Position numbers and translations under genes: made by a program. A stretch of 64,000 nt of DNA from Streptomyces asiaticus (GTDB taxonomy: Bacteria > Actinomycetota > Actinomycetes > Streptomycetales > Streptomycetaceae), in contig NZ_JAGSHX010000006.1 of NCBI RefSeq assembly GCF_018138715.1, positions 7,936,001 to 8,000,000 on the forward strand, given 5' to 3'. The notes beneath the pieces were generated by a model. It searched no databases. It worked only from the letters and a program-made list of their open reading frames with translations, and had not been told where the DNA came from. The stretch's first letter is position 1. The number at the start of each line of letters is the position of its first letter. Positions 8,641 through 16,834 of this stretch are shown here, in pieces.

Positions 8641-9944
8641 CGCCGATGCCCACCGAGGGGGAGAAGACGACGACACCGGCGCCACCGGCCGGATCCGCCA
8701 AGCGGGCCCTCGTCGGCCGGCTGTCCTGGGGACTGGCCGACCAGGCGGCCTCCAGCATGTCCAACTTCGCGGTGGGCATCTACGTGGCCCGCTCGCTGGG
8801 CGTGACCGCGTTCGGCGTGTTCAGCCTGGCCTGGGTGACCTACGGCGTGGTGCTCAACATCTCCCGCGGGCTGGCCACCGATCCGCTCGTGGTGCGCTTC
8901 AGCGGCGTGCCGGAAGCGTCCTGGCGCGGGGCGGTGGCCCGGTCCTCGGGTACCGCACTCGGCGTGGGCGCGGCCATCGGCGCGGCGTGTCTGGTGGTCG
9001 GGCCGGCCCTCGGCGGCCGTGTGGGGCCCGCGTTCGTCTGCCTCGGCGTCATGCTGCCGGGGCTGCTGCTCCAGGACGCCTGGCGGTTCTCGTTCTTCGC
9101 CGCCGGCGCCGGGCGGAAGGCGTTTGTCAACGACGTCGTGTGGGGCGTCGCGCTCGTCCCGGCCATGGTCGTGGCGGCCCGGGTGGGCAGCGTGGCCGCT
9201 TTCGTACTCGCCTGGGGCGCGTCCGCCACGGTGGCGGCGGCGTACGGCTACCTCCAGTCCGGCATCCGGCCCCGGGTGACCGAGGCGCGCGGGTGGCTTC
9301 GCGAGCAGCGCGATCTCGGCTACCGGTACCTGGTCGAGAACACCTGCCTCAGCGGCGCGAGCCAGCTGCGGGCGTACGGGCTCGGCGCGATCGTCGGGGT
9401 CGGCGCGGTGGGCGCGGTGCGGGGCGCCGAGCTCCTGCTCGGCCCGTTCCTCGCCGTGCTGATGGGCCTTTCGCTGGTCACCGTCCCGGAGGCGGCACGG
9501 GTCCTGCGGCGGACCCCGCACCGCCTCGGCGCGTTCTGCCTCCTGCTGGGTGGCGGGCAGGCCGTCGGCGCGCTGATCTGGGGCGGGTCGCTGCTGCTGA
9601 TGCCGGACCGGCTCGGCGAGTTGGTGCTCGGCGGTGTCTGGCACTCCGCCGCACAGCTCATCCTGCCGGTCGCCCTCGGCGTCGCGGGCGCAGGGCTCGG
9701 CACCGGCGCGGCGGCCGGCCTGCGCGCGCTCGGCGCCGCCCGGCACAGCCTGCGCTCCCAGCTGTTCGCCTCCGCCGCTTACGTCGGCGGCGGGCTCGGC
9801 GGGGCGGCCGTCGCCGGCACGGTCGGCTCGGCCTGGTGCGTCGCCGCCGCGACCGTCAGCGGCTCGGCCGTGTGGTGGCTGCACCTGCGGTCCGCCCTGC
9901 GCGAGCGCCACCACCACTCCATCCCCGAAGTGAGGACGCCATGA
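8637..9944 (+). CDS. Wzx-like oligosaccharide flippase
   Basis: A 435-residue membrane protein with about 12 predicted transmembrane segments after a 25-residue polar, Pro/Thr-rich head. The first segment 'SMSNFAVGIYVARSLGVTAFG' with 'DQAASSMSNF' is typical of the MOP superfamily (Wzx/MATE-like). Such proteins flip lipid-linked repeat units to the outer face of the membrane. The ATG overlaps the previous stop (ATGA). Presence beside a Wzy-like polymerase and two glycosyltransferases supports a Wzx/Wzy-dependent export route. Substrate specificity cannot be read. Confidence 0.85.
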   Translation: MTPMPTEGEKTTTPAPPAGSAKRALVGRLSWGLADQAASSMSNFAVGIYVARSLGVTAFGVFSLAWVTYGVVLNISRGLATDPLVVRFSGVPEASWRGAVARSSGTALGVGAAIGAACLVVGPALGGRVGPAFVCLGVMLPGLLLQDAWRFSFFAAGAGRKAFVNDVVWGVALVPAMVVAARVGSVAAFVLAWGASATVAAAYGYLQSGIRPRVTEARGWLREQRDLGYRYLVENTCLSGASQLRAYGLGAIVGVGAVGAVRGAELLLGPFLAVLMGLSLVTVPEAARVLRRTPHRLGAFCLLLGGGQAVGALIWGGSLLLMPDRLGELVLGGVWHSAAQLILPVALGVAGAGLGTGAAAGLRALGAARHSLRSQLFASAAYVGGGLGGAAVAGTVGSAWCVAAATVSGSAVWWLHLRSALRERHHHSIPEVRTP

Positions 9945-10888
9945 CCGCCCACCCCAGGCTGAGCATCGGCCTGCCCGTGTACAACGGCGAGGAGTACCTG
10001 GCCGAGTCGCTCGACGCCCTGCTCGGCCAGACCTACGAGGACTTCGAGCTGGTCATCTCCGACAACGCCTCGACCGACGGGACCGAGGACATCTGCCGCA
10101 AGTACGCCGCGCAGGACGCGCGCGTCCGGTACCTCCGGCTGCCCCGGAACGTCGGCGCCACGCCGAACCACAACTACGTGTTCACCCAGTGCCGCGGCGA
10201 GCTGTTCAAGTGGGCCTCGCACGACGACCTCTACGCCCGCGATCTGCTGCGGGCCTGCGTCCAGGCGCTGGACGAGCGGCCGGACGTGATCCTCGCCCAC
10301 GCCGACCAGGCGGTCATCGACGGCGACGGCCAGGTGAAGGTCCCGTACGAGTACACGCTCGCCACCGGCTCACCGAACCCGCCGGAGCGCTTCCGCAGCA
10401 TGCTGTTCGAGCCCGGCGGTGACGACTTCTACGGGGTGATCCGGGCCGCCGCGCTGCGCCGGGTGAGGCCGATGGACAGCTACCACCACGCGGACCGCAC
10501 GTTCGTCGCCGAGATCGCCCTGCACGGGCGCTTCCACCAGGTGCCGGAGCTGCTGTACTTCCGCCGCGACCACCCCACCCGCGCCGAGCGGGCGAACCCG
10601 AGCAAGCGCTCCCGGTGCGTCAACCTCGACCCGCGCCGGGCGGGCCCGCTGCACCCGACGCCCCGGCTGCTCGCCGAGTACGTCTGGGGCTTCGCCTCGG
10701 CGATCCGGCGGGCCCCGCTGTCCGCCCCCGACCGGCGCGCCTGCTACCGCCACCTGGCCGCATGGATGACCAGCCGGGTCCGGCCGGGCGCCGGTGAGCG
10801 GGTCGAGGACCGCGCCCCGGTCGACCCGGCCAAGCTGACCGTCTCCGTCGACGACCTCGTCGCCGGACGTGAGGGGCGGCGGCCATGA
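9941..10888 (+). CDS. Glycosyltransferase family 2 protein
   Basis: A 315-residue GT-A enzyme. It begins 'RLSIGLPVYNGEEYLAESLD' and has 'ELVISDNASTDGTEDIC' (nucleotide-binding Asp) and 'FKWASHDDLYARD', where H-D-D takes the place of the usual D-x-D metal motif. A basic C-terminal region of about 80 residues follows ('HPTRAERANPSKRSR'). It starts with ATGA overlap and also ends with ATGA overlap. The predicted role is addition of one sugar of the repeat unit in the cytoplasm by inversion. Donor and acceptor are unknown. Confidence 0.88.
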   Translation: MTAHPRLSIGLPVYNGEEYLAESLDALLGQTYEDFELVISDNASTDGTEDICRKYAAQDARVRYLRLPRNVGATPNHNYVFTQCRGELFKWASHDDLYARDLLRACVQALDERPDVILAHADQAVIDGDGQVKVPYEYTLATGSPNPPERFRSMLFEPGGDDFYGVIRAAALRRVRPMDSYHHADRTFVAEIALHGRFHQVPELLYFRRDHPTRAERANPSKRSRCVNLDPRRAGPLHPTPRLLAEYVWGFASAIRRAPLSAPDRRACYRHLAAWMTSRVRPGAGERVEDRAPVDPAKLTVSVDDLVAGREGRRP

Positions 10889-12111
10889 GGACGGCGACAC
10901 GTGTGGGGGTGTTCGGCCTGCTCGGCTCCGGCAACCTCGGCAACGACGGGTCACTCGAGGCCGTCCTCGGGTACCTGCGCGCCGAGCACCCCGAGGCCGT
11001 CGTGGACGCCCTGTGCGGCGGACCCGAGGCCGTCACGGCCCGGTTCGGGATCCCCGCGACGCGGCTGCACTGGTACCGCGGGGAGTACCGGACCGCGTCC
11101 CGTGCGGGCTCGATCGCCGCGAAGGGCCTGGGCAAACTCGTCGATGTCTTCCGCACCGCCGCCTGGGTGCGTCGGCACGACGTGGTGATCGTGCCGGGCA
11201 TGGGCGTCCTGGAGGCCACGCTGCCGCTGCGGCCGTGGGGCTTCCCGTACTCGCTGTTCCTGCTCTGCGCGAGCGGCCGGCTGCTGCGCACCCGGGTCGC
11301 GCTGGTCAGCGTCGGCGCCGCCGAGATCGGCAACCGGCCGACCCGGGCCCTGGTGCGCTGGTCGGCGCGGCTGGCCGCGTACCGGTCGTACCGGGACACC
11401 CAGTCCCGCGACGCGATGCGCGCGATGGGCGTGGACACCACGCGCGACGAGGTCTACCCGGACCTCGCGTTCTCCCTGCCGGCACCACAGGCGAGCACAC
11501 CCACCGGCACGCCGGGTCCCGTCTGCCTCGGCGTCATGGACTTCCACGGCGGCAACGACGACCGCGCCCGGGCCGAGGAGATTTACCGGCGCTACCTCGA
11601 CGGGACGATCCGGTTCGTCCGCACGCTCGTGGAGGAGGGCAGACCGGTCCGGCTCCTCACCGGCGACCAGTGCGATCTGTCGGTGGTCGCCGCGATCCTC
11701 GACGCGGTCGACTCACCGCTGGTCACCGCGGCCGAACCGGCCTCACTGGCCGACCTGATGAACGAGATGGCGGCCGCCGACACCGTGGTGGCCGTCCGCT
11801 ACCACAACCTGATCTGCGCGCTGAAGACCGGAACGCCCGTGCTCGCCCTCTGCTACGCGGCGAAGAGCGGCGCCCTCATGGACCGGATGGGCCTCGGCGC
11901 GTACTGCCACCCGGCCCGTGAGGTCGACGCCGACCGGTTGCTCGAACAGTTCCGGGACCTGGAGAAGCACGCGGCGAAGCTACGGCAGACCCTCACCGAG
12001 CGGAACCGGGCAGCCGCACGGCAACTCGCCCATCAGTTCACCGCCTTGACCACGGCCCTGTTCCCGGCGGCCGACCACACCCATGCCCACGCCACGCGGG
12101 AGACTCCATGA
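10885..12111 (+). CDS. Polysaccharide pyruvyl transferase family protein
   Basis: A 408-residue protein with the GT-B-like fold of PF04230. It opens 'VGVFGLLGSGNLGNDG' (the usual G-x-x-G-x-x-N-x-G-D/N-D), has 'VVIVPGMGVLE' and 'VALVSVGAAEIGNRPTR', and near the C terminus 'DTVVAVRYHNLICALKTGTP' with the conserved R-x-H. Family members add pyruvate from PEP as a ketal on hexoses of exopolysaccharides or secondary cell wall polymers (CsaB, WcaK). The acidic ketal can act as a binding tag for surface proteins. It is coupled to its neighbours by 4-base overlaps at both ends. The acceptor sugar is unknown. Confidence 0.87.
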   Translation: MRTATRVGVFGLLGSGNLGNDGSLEAVLGYLRAEHPEAVVDALCGGPEAVTARFGIPATRLHWYRGEYRTASRAGSIAAKGLGKLVDVFRTAAWVRRHDVVIVPGMGVLEATLPLRPWGFPYSLFLLCASGRLLRTRVALVSVGAAEIGNRPTRALVRWSARLAAYRSYRDTQSRDAMRAMGVDTTRDEVYPDLAFSLPAPQASTPTGTPGPVCLGVMDFHGGNDDRARAEEIYRRYLDGTIRFVRTLVEEGRPVRLLTGDQCDLSVVAAILDAVDSPLVTAAEPASLADLMNEMAAADTVVAVRYHNLICALKTGTPVLALCYAAKSGALMDRMGLGAYCHPAREVDADRLLEQFRDLEKHAAKLRQTLTERNRAAARQLAHQFTALTTALFPAADHTHAHATRETP

Positions 12112-12659
12112 AGGCGACCGAAGTCCCGGCGATCGCCGGCGCGTACCTGTTCGAGCCCACGCCGTACGCCGACGAGCGCGGCTTCTTCTGTCGCACCTTC
12201 GACGCCGACGTGGTCCGCTCGGTGGGCCTCGACCCGGACGCCTTCGTCCAGGACAGCCTGTCCCGCTCGGTCCGGGGCGTGCTGCGCGGGCTGCACCTGC
12301 GCTCCGGTTCCGGCGAGGCCAAGCTGGTGCGGTGCTCGTACGGGAGGATCTTCGACGTCGTCGTGGACCTGCGGCCGGACTCGCCGACCTACCTGGGACG
12401 GGCCTTCTTCGAACTCTCCGGCGAGACGCAGGCGACCCTGTACATCCCGGCGGGCTGCGCGCACGGCTTCCAGGCGCTGACCGAAACCGCCGACACCTCG
12501 TACCGGATCGACCGCCCGCACGATCCGGCCGAGGACGTGACGATCGCCTTCGACGACCCGGAGCTCGCCATTCCGTGGCCGCTGCCGGTCACATCGATGT
12601 CCCAGCGGGACCGGGAGGCGCCGAGCCTCGCCGAGGTCCTGAAGCACAAGGAAGGGTGA
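12108..12659 (+). CDS. dTDP-4-dehydrorhamnose 3,5-epimerase family protein
   Basis: A 183-residue cupin of the RmlC family. Visible hallmarks are 'YADERGFFCRTFD', 'DSLSRSVRGVLRGLHLR' (catalytic His in R-G-L-H), 'GRIFDVVVDLRPDSPTYL' and 'IPAGCAHGFQAL' with 'TSYRID' after it. It epimerises C-3 and/or C-5 of 4-keto-6-deoxy nucleotide sugars. The normal aromatic after R-G-L-H is replaced by Leu, which may reflect a different nucleotide sugar from dTDP-rhamnose. RmlA, RmlB and RmlD are not in view, so it is better seen as part of this cluster's own sugar pathway. ATGA overlap with the preceding gene. Confidence 0.88.
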   Translation: MKATEVPAIAGAYLFEPTPYADERGFFCRTFDADVVRSVGLDPDAFVQDSLSRSVRGVLRGLHLRSGSGEAKLVRCSYGRIFDVVVDLRPDSPTYLGRAFFELSGETQATLYIPAGCAHGFQALTETADTSYRIDRPHDPAEDVTIAFDDPELAIPWPLPVTSMSQRDREAPSLAEVLKHKEG

Positions 12660-12666
12660 AACCGGC

Positions 12667-14055
12667 TTGGCCACCGAACACACCGAACGCACCGAACGCA
12701 CCGAACGCACCGAACGCACCGAACGCGCCGGAGAGACCGCGGAGTTCCTCCTGCCCCGGTCGCGGCAGGCCAACGAGCGGCTGCATGCCATGATCCCCGG
12801 GGGCGCGCACACCTACGCCAAGGGCGACGACCAGTACCCCGAGAACCTGGCCCCGGTCATCAGCCACGGCCGCGGCGCCCACGTGTGGGACATCGACGGC
12901 AACCGCTACGTCGAGTACGGGTCCGGCCTGCGGTCGGTCAGCCTCGGCCACGCCCACCCGGGTGTGCTCGAGGCGGTGCGGCGGGAACTCGACCGCGGCA
13001 GCAACTTCGTCCGGCCCTCCATCGTGGAGGCCGAAGCCGCGGAACGCTTCCTGGCCACGGTGCCGACCGCCGAGATGGTGAAGTTCGCGAAGAACGGCTC
13101 CGACGCCACCACCGCCGCGGTGCGCCTCGCCCGCGCCGCCACCGGGCGTCCGCGGGTGGCCATCTGCGCCGACCACCCGTTCTTCTCCGTCGACGACTGG
13201 TTCATCGGCACCACGCCGATGTCCGCCGGTGTTCCGGCGGCGACCAACGAGCTCACCGTGGCCTTCCCTTACGGGGACCTGGCCGCCACGGAGGAGCTGC
13301 TCACTCAGTACCAGGACGAGGTCGCCTGCCTGATCCTCGAACCCGCCACCGTTGTCGAGCCGCCGCCCGGCTATCTCGCCGGGCTGCGCGAGCTGGCCGA
13401 CCGGCACGGCTGCGTACTGATCTTCGACGAGATAATCACCGGCTTCCGCTGGTCCGAGGCGGGCGCCCAGGGTCTGTACGGCGTCGTCCCCGACCTCTCC
13501 ACGTTCGGCAAGGCGCTGGGCAACGGATTCGCCGTCTCCGCGCTGGCCGGGCGCCGCGATCTGATGGAGCTGGGGGGCTTGCGTCACTCCGGCGACCGGG
13601 TGTTCCTGCTGTCCACCACGCACGGTGCGGAAACGCACTCGCTGGCCGCCGCGATGGCCGTGCAGACCACCTACGTCGAGGAGGGCGCCACCGCCCAACT
13701 GCACCTCCTCGGCGAGCGGTTGGCCGCCGGTGTTCGCGAGGCGGCGGCCGCCATGGGCGTCGGCGACCACATCGTCGTCCGGGGCCGGGCCAGCAACCTG
13801 GTCTTCGGCACCCTCGACGAGAACGGGCGGCCGTCGCAGCGGTACCGCACCCTGTTCCTGCGCCGGCTCCTCACGGGCGGGGTGCTGGCCCCGTCGTTCG
13901 TGGTGAGCAGCGCGCTCAGCGACGCCGACATCGATCACACCGTCGACGTGGTGGCCCAGGCATGTGCGGTGTACCGGAAGGCACTGGACGCAGCCGACCC
14001 CACCCCCTGGCTGGCCGGACGACCGGTGAAGCCCGTATTCCGCCGCTTGGCGTGA
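12667..14055 (+). CDS. Class III aminotransferase, glutamate-1-semialdehyde aminomutase-like
   Basis: A PLP enzyme of about 462 residues. Motifs: 'IPGGAHTYAKGDDQYP', 'FAKNGSDATTAAVRLARAAT' (phosphate-binding region), 'LIFDEIITGFRW' (Asp for the pyridine nitrogen) and the PLP lysine in 'STFGKALGNGF' (about Lys282). It resembles HemL but sits in a sugar cluster; such homologues act as sugar or polyol aminotransferases/aminomutases. The likely start is TTG 12667. The first 20 residues are a T-E-R repeat that precedes the conserved domain, so an internal start cannot be excluded (the first in-frame ATG, at 12790, would remove conserved residues). It is the last gene of the glycan operon and converges on a PAP2 gene. 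Confidence 0.87.
   Translation: MATEHTERTERTERTERTERAGETAEFLLPRSRQANERLHAMIPGGAHTYAKGDDQYPENLAPVISHGRGAHVWDIDGNRYVEYGSGLRSVSLGHAHPGVLEAVRRELDRGSNFVRPSIVEAEAAERFLATVPTAEMVKFAKNGSDATTAAVRLARAATGRPRVAICADHPFFSVDDWFIGTTPMSAGVPAATNELTVAFPYGDLAATEELLTQYQDEVACLILEPATVVEPPPGYLAGLRELADRHGCVLIFDEIITGFRWSEAGAQGLYGVVPDLSTFGKALGNGFAVSALAGRRDLMELGGLRHSGDRVFLLSTTHGAETHSLAAAMAVQTTYVEEGATAQLHLLGERLAAGVREAAAAMGVGDHIVVRGRASNLVFGTLDENGRPSQRYRTLFLRRLLTGGVLAPSFVVSSALSDADIDHTVDVVAQACAVYRKALDAADPTPWLAGRPVKPVFRRLA
12673..12726 (+). repeat. 9-bp tandem repeat x6 encoding Thr-Glu-Arg
   Basis: Six head-to-tail units of ACCGAACGC (the first reads ACCGAACAC) lie at the extreme 5' end of the aminotransferase gene. They encode T-E-H/R repeated in frame. 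The period is a multiple of three, so length changes alter the N-terminal tail without shifting frame. Confidence 0.95.
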
Positions 14056-14078
14056 CGTGACGACGTGACGACGTGACG

Positions 14079-14846
14079 TCAGCGACGCTCCCGCCGAGGG
14101 GCGTCGTCGGCCATCCGGTCGACCAGCCGGTCGGCCACCCGATCGACCAGCCACGCGGTCGCCGGAACCACCGCCAGCGCGGTGCACCAGCCGCCGAGGA
14201 CGTCGGTCGGATAGTGCGCGCCCAAGGCTACCTGCCCCCATCCCATCGCGGCGCCGGCCACGAGCGCCGCGCCGAGCACGAGTGAGGTGCCGGCCGCCCT
14301 GCCGAGGCCGAACCGGCCGGTCGCGAGCAGCGCCGCGACGAGGGCGAGTCCGGTGAAGAAGGCGGTGTGCCCGCTCGGATAGGACAGGTTGCCGTCCCCG
14401 TGGATGGTGCGTCCCACCAGATGCTTGAGCAGCGTCGCCGTCCCCACGGTCATGGCGGCGGCGGCGACCACGAGCACCGCCGCGCGAGGACGCCGAAGCA
14501 GCAGGCAGCCCGCTACAGCGGCCACGATCAGCGTCGCCGCTCCGGCGGGTTCCCCCAAGAAGTCCATGGCCAGGGCGACGCGCCTCCAGGGCGGCCGCAC
14601 ACTGTCCGCCGTCGGGTCGACGATCCACCTGTCCACCCCGCCGGGCTCGCCGTGGCCCGCGTACAGGACTCCGAGCAGGCAGACCACCAGCGCGGCGAGG
14701 CCCGCGATCGGCCCGAGCCGCGCGCGCAGCGGCAGGGGCAGCACCGTGGGGCCGACTTCCAGGTCCGCTTCGGCCAGGCGATTCAACGCGAGCCCCCCCG
14801 TCGTGTCCGATCCACCCTCAAGCGACCGTAACCACCCCGCGGACAC
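14079..14846 (-). CDS. Phosphatase PAP2 family membrane protein
   Basis: A 255-residue integral membrane protein with about six hydrophobic segments. The three PAP2 phosphatase motifs are visible: 'KHLVGRTIHGDG' (motif 1), 'SYPSGHTAF' (motif 2) and 'GAHYPTDVLGGW' (motif 3, with the usual H-x3-D). Such enzymes dephosphorylate undecaprenyl pyrophosphate, phosphatidic acid or similar lipid phosphates. GTG 14846 has AGGAG close upstream; TTG 14786, with GGGGGG upstream, would give a protein 20 residues shorter. It is convergent with the glycan operon; recycling of the lipid carrier for that glycan would be a sensible but unproven role. Confidence 0.85.
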   Translation of the reverse strand: MSAGWLRSLEGGSDTTGGLALNRLAEADLEVGPTVLPLPLRARLGPIAGLAALVVCLLGVLYAGHGEPGGVDRWIVDPTADSVRPPWRRVALAMDFLGEPAGAATLIVAAVAGCLLLRRPRAAVLVVAAAAMTVGTATLLKHLVGRTIHGDGNLSYPSGHTAFFTGLALVAALLATGRFGLGRAAGTSLVLGAALVAGAAMGWGQVALGAHYPTDVLGGWCTALAVVPATAWLVDRVADRLVDRMADDAPRRERR

Positions 14847-14937
14847 CCGCTCCTGGCCTGGCCAAGGGCATCAGGATCATCCTCTGCTCGTCATCCTACC
14901 GGGAGTTGGCCCGCGCCGATGGGGCCTACACCGCCCA

Positions 14938-15555
14938 TCACAAGAGCAGCCCGGCACGCAGGTCGTCCGCGAGGCCGGCCGTGTCCGTGAGGCCGAAGGC
15001 CACGCGCTGGAGCAGGAATCCGTGCAGCAGCCCCATCACCACGCGGGCCCCGCGGTCCGGGTCCACGGCGGCGGGCACCGCGCCCGCCGCCCGGCCGCGG
15101 CGCAGCGCTTCGGCGATGCTGGCCCGGACCCTCTCGAAGCCCTCCGCGGCCGGGCCACGCACCTCGTCATTGCGCAGCACCTCCGACCACACCTGCACGA
15201 CGCAGCGCAGCAGCTCGTCGACTGCGACCGTGTGCCCCGCCGCGTCCCGCACCGTCTCGCCGCTGATCGTGTCGAGCGCGGCGGCAACCAGTTCCGCGAC
15301 GCCCGGGGCGTCGGTGCTGTCGGCCAGCCGCTCAACCGGTTCGAAGATCAGCCGGAACGCGTCGCCCGCGATAGCGAGGACGATCTCCTCCTTGCTCGTG
15401 AAGTAGCGGTAGGGCGCGCCGGCCGAGACGCCTGCCTCCGCGGCGATGTCCGGCATCGAGCTCTGGTGGAACCCGTCGCGGGAGAAGCAGCGGCGGGCCG
15501 CCGCGACGATCTCGGCGCGCTTGGCCTCGCGGCGCTCGGCTGTGATGCGCGGCAT
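14938..15555 (-). CDS. TetR/AcrR family regulator
   Basis: A 205-residue repressor. The N-terminal helix-turn-helix covers residues 10-57 with 'AEIVAAARRCFSRDGFHQSS' then 'IAAEAGVSAGAPYRYFTSKE'; the ligand domain follows. ATG 15555 is preferred over the longer frame because GAGAGGGG lies just upstream and the longer version would run through the operator. It is divergent from a dihydroxyphthalate decarboxylase-like gene, with two near-palindromic GTGAAxG/CATTxAC sites between them, so it probably represses both itself and that gene. The ligand is unknown; an aromatic acid would fit the neighbour. Confidence 0.9.
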   Translation of the reverse strand: MPRITAERREAKRAEIVAAARRCFSRDGFHQSSMPDIAAEAGVSAGAPYRYFTSKEEIVLAIAGDAFRLIFEPVERLADSTDAPGVAELVAAALDTISGETVRDAAGHTVAVDELLRCVVQVWSEVLRNDEVRGPAAEGFERVRASIAEALRRGRAAGAVPAAVDPDRGARVVMGLLHGFLLQRVAFGLTDTAGLADDLRAGLLL

Positions 15556-15571
15556 GGTGGCCCCTCTCACC

Positions 15572-15587
15572 GTGAATGAACATTTAC
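15572..15587. promoter_or_regulatory. Putative TetR operator, site 1
   Basis: GTGAATGAACATTTAC is a 16-base imperfect palindrome (arms GTGAATG and CATTTAC around AA) just upstream of the TetR start codon. A second copy lies 51 bases further. Confidence 0.7.
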
Positions 15588-15622
15588 CTTGACGGCTCGG
15601 CTGCTCCGGGACCACCATAAAA

Positions 15623-15638
15623 GTGAAAGGTCATTCAC
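15623..15638. promoter_or_regulatory. Putative TetR operator, site 2
   Basis: GTGAAAGGTCATTCAC has the same arms as site 1 (GTGAAAG/CATTCAC around GT). It lies 44 bases before the start of the divergent dihydroxyphthalate decarboxylase-like gene, where it could block its promoter. Confidence 0.7.
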
Positions 15639-15681
15639 GGAAACGGGCCTCCCGGCGAACTCCCGGAGAGGAGATCCACTG

Positions 15682-16677
15682 ATGGGCACGGATTCGCTGA
15701 GCATCGGCGTATACGCCTACGAGCACACCGAGGCACTGTTCGACGGCCGGGTCGCGGTCGACGGGGTGGACGCGGTGTTCGAGACGGCACCCCTCGTATC
15801 GGACATCTTCCGTCGCGCCGTTGAGGGCCACTACGACCTCGCCGAGTTCGGTCTCACCTACTTCCTGCGCACCTTCGACCTCGACGACGTGCCGTTCCTG
15901 GCGCTGCCGATCCTGCCCAACCGCAACTTCCGCCACTCGGCGATCTTCGTGAACACCGCCAGTGGGATCGAGAAGCCGCAGGACCTCGTCGGCAGGACGG
16001 TCGGCGAGTTCACGCTCTACGGCCACGACGCCGGGATCTGGCCCAAGGGCATCCTGGCTGACGAGTACGGCGTGACCCCCGACCAGTGCCGCTGGGTCAT
16101 CGGCGGCACCAACCACCCCGTCCCCGCCTGCGACTGGATCCCGCAGCCCGTCCCGGACGGCGTCGACGTGCGCCACGCGGAGGACGGCCAGACCCTGGGT
16201 GCCATGCTCGAATCCGGCGAGATCGACGCACTGATCTCCATCGACGTGCCGCGGGCGGTGCTGGACGGCTCGCCGAAGGTCGCCCGCCTGTTCCCCGACT
16301 ACGAGGCCGTCGAGCGCGACTACTACCGCCGCACCGGGATCTTCCCCCCGATGCACATCGTCGCGATCCGCAGGGACCTGGCACAGCGGCGGGGCCTCGC
16401 ACGGGCCGTCTACGACGCCTTCACGGAAGCCAAGGAGCTCGCCGAGCGGAAGTACCTCGTCGGCGCCGCGAAGCAGCACATGGGCGTCATCACGCCCTGG
16501 TTCAGTGCGCTGTTCGAGGAGAACCGCCGGCTGCTCGGCGACGACTGGTGGCCCTACGGGATCGGCGCGAACCGCAAGGCCATCGACACGTTCCTGCGCT
16601 ACCACCATGAGCAGGGCCTGTCCAAGCACCGGCTGACGTGCGAGGACATCTTCGTGCCGGAACTCCTCGACACCTGA
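15682..16677 (+). CDS. 4,5-dihydroxyphthalate decarboxylase-like / ABC substrate-binding-like protein
   Basis: A 331-residue protein with the periplasmic-binding-protein-like fold of the Pht5/PhtD family. It starts 'LSIGVYAYEHTEALFDG', has 'FRRAVEGHYDLAEFGLTYF', 'LPNRNFRHSAIFVN' and 'RTVGEFTLYGHDAGIWPKG', and ends with the family's 'MHIVAIRRDL...TPWF' region. Known members decarboxylate 4,5-dihydroxyphthalate to protocatechuate, but many homologues are annotated as substrate-binding proteins. There is no signal peptide, which supports a cytoplasmic enzyme. ATG 15682 has GGAGAGGAG 8 bases upstream. No other phthalate genes are nearby, so the true substrate is open. Likely controlled by the divergent TetR. 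Confidence 0.8.
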   Translation: MGTDSLSIGVYAYEHTEALFDGRVAVDGVDAVFETAPLVSDIFRRAVEGHYDLAEFGLTYFLRTFDLDDVPFLALPILPNRNFRHSAIFVNTASGIEKPQDLVGRTVGEFTLYGHDAGIWPKGILADEYGVTPDQCRWVIGGTNHPVPACDWIPQPVPDGVDVRHAEDGQTLGAMLESGEIDALISIDVPRAVLDGSPKVARLFPDYEAVERDYYRRTGIFPPMHIVAIRRDLAQRRGLARAVYDAFTEAKELAERKYLVGAAKQHMGVITPWFSALFEENRRLLGDDWWPYGIGANRKAIDTFLRYHHEQGLSKHRLTCEDIFVPELLDT

Positions 16678-16834
16678 GCCGAGCGGCAACGACGCTTCGG
16701 GTGTGCCGGTCCCGGAACGGGACGCGGGGCCCATGGAGATCCTCCTGGCCACCGGGCCTGACGGTGGATCAACGGGCCCTCGGTGGCGCATGATGGAGGT
16801 GGCCGTCCGGTCAGAAGCGAGGTGCCGCGTCCCG

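Noticed and set aside
12673..12726. Phase-variable on/off switch
   Set aside because: The 9-base unit cannot shift the reading frame by slippage of whole units.
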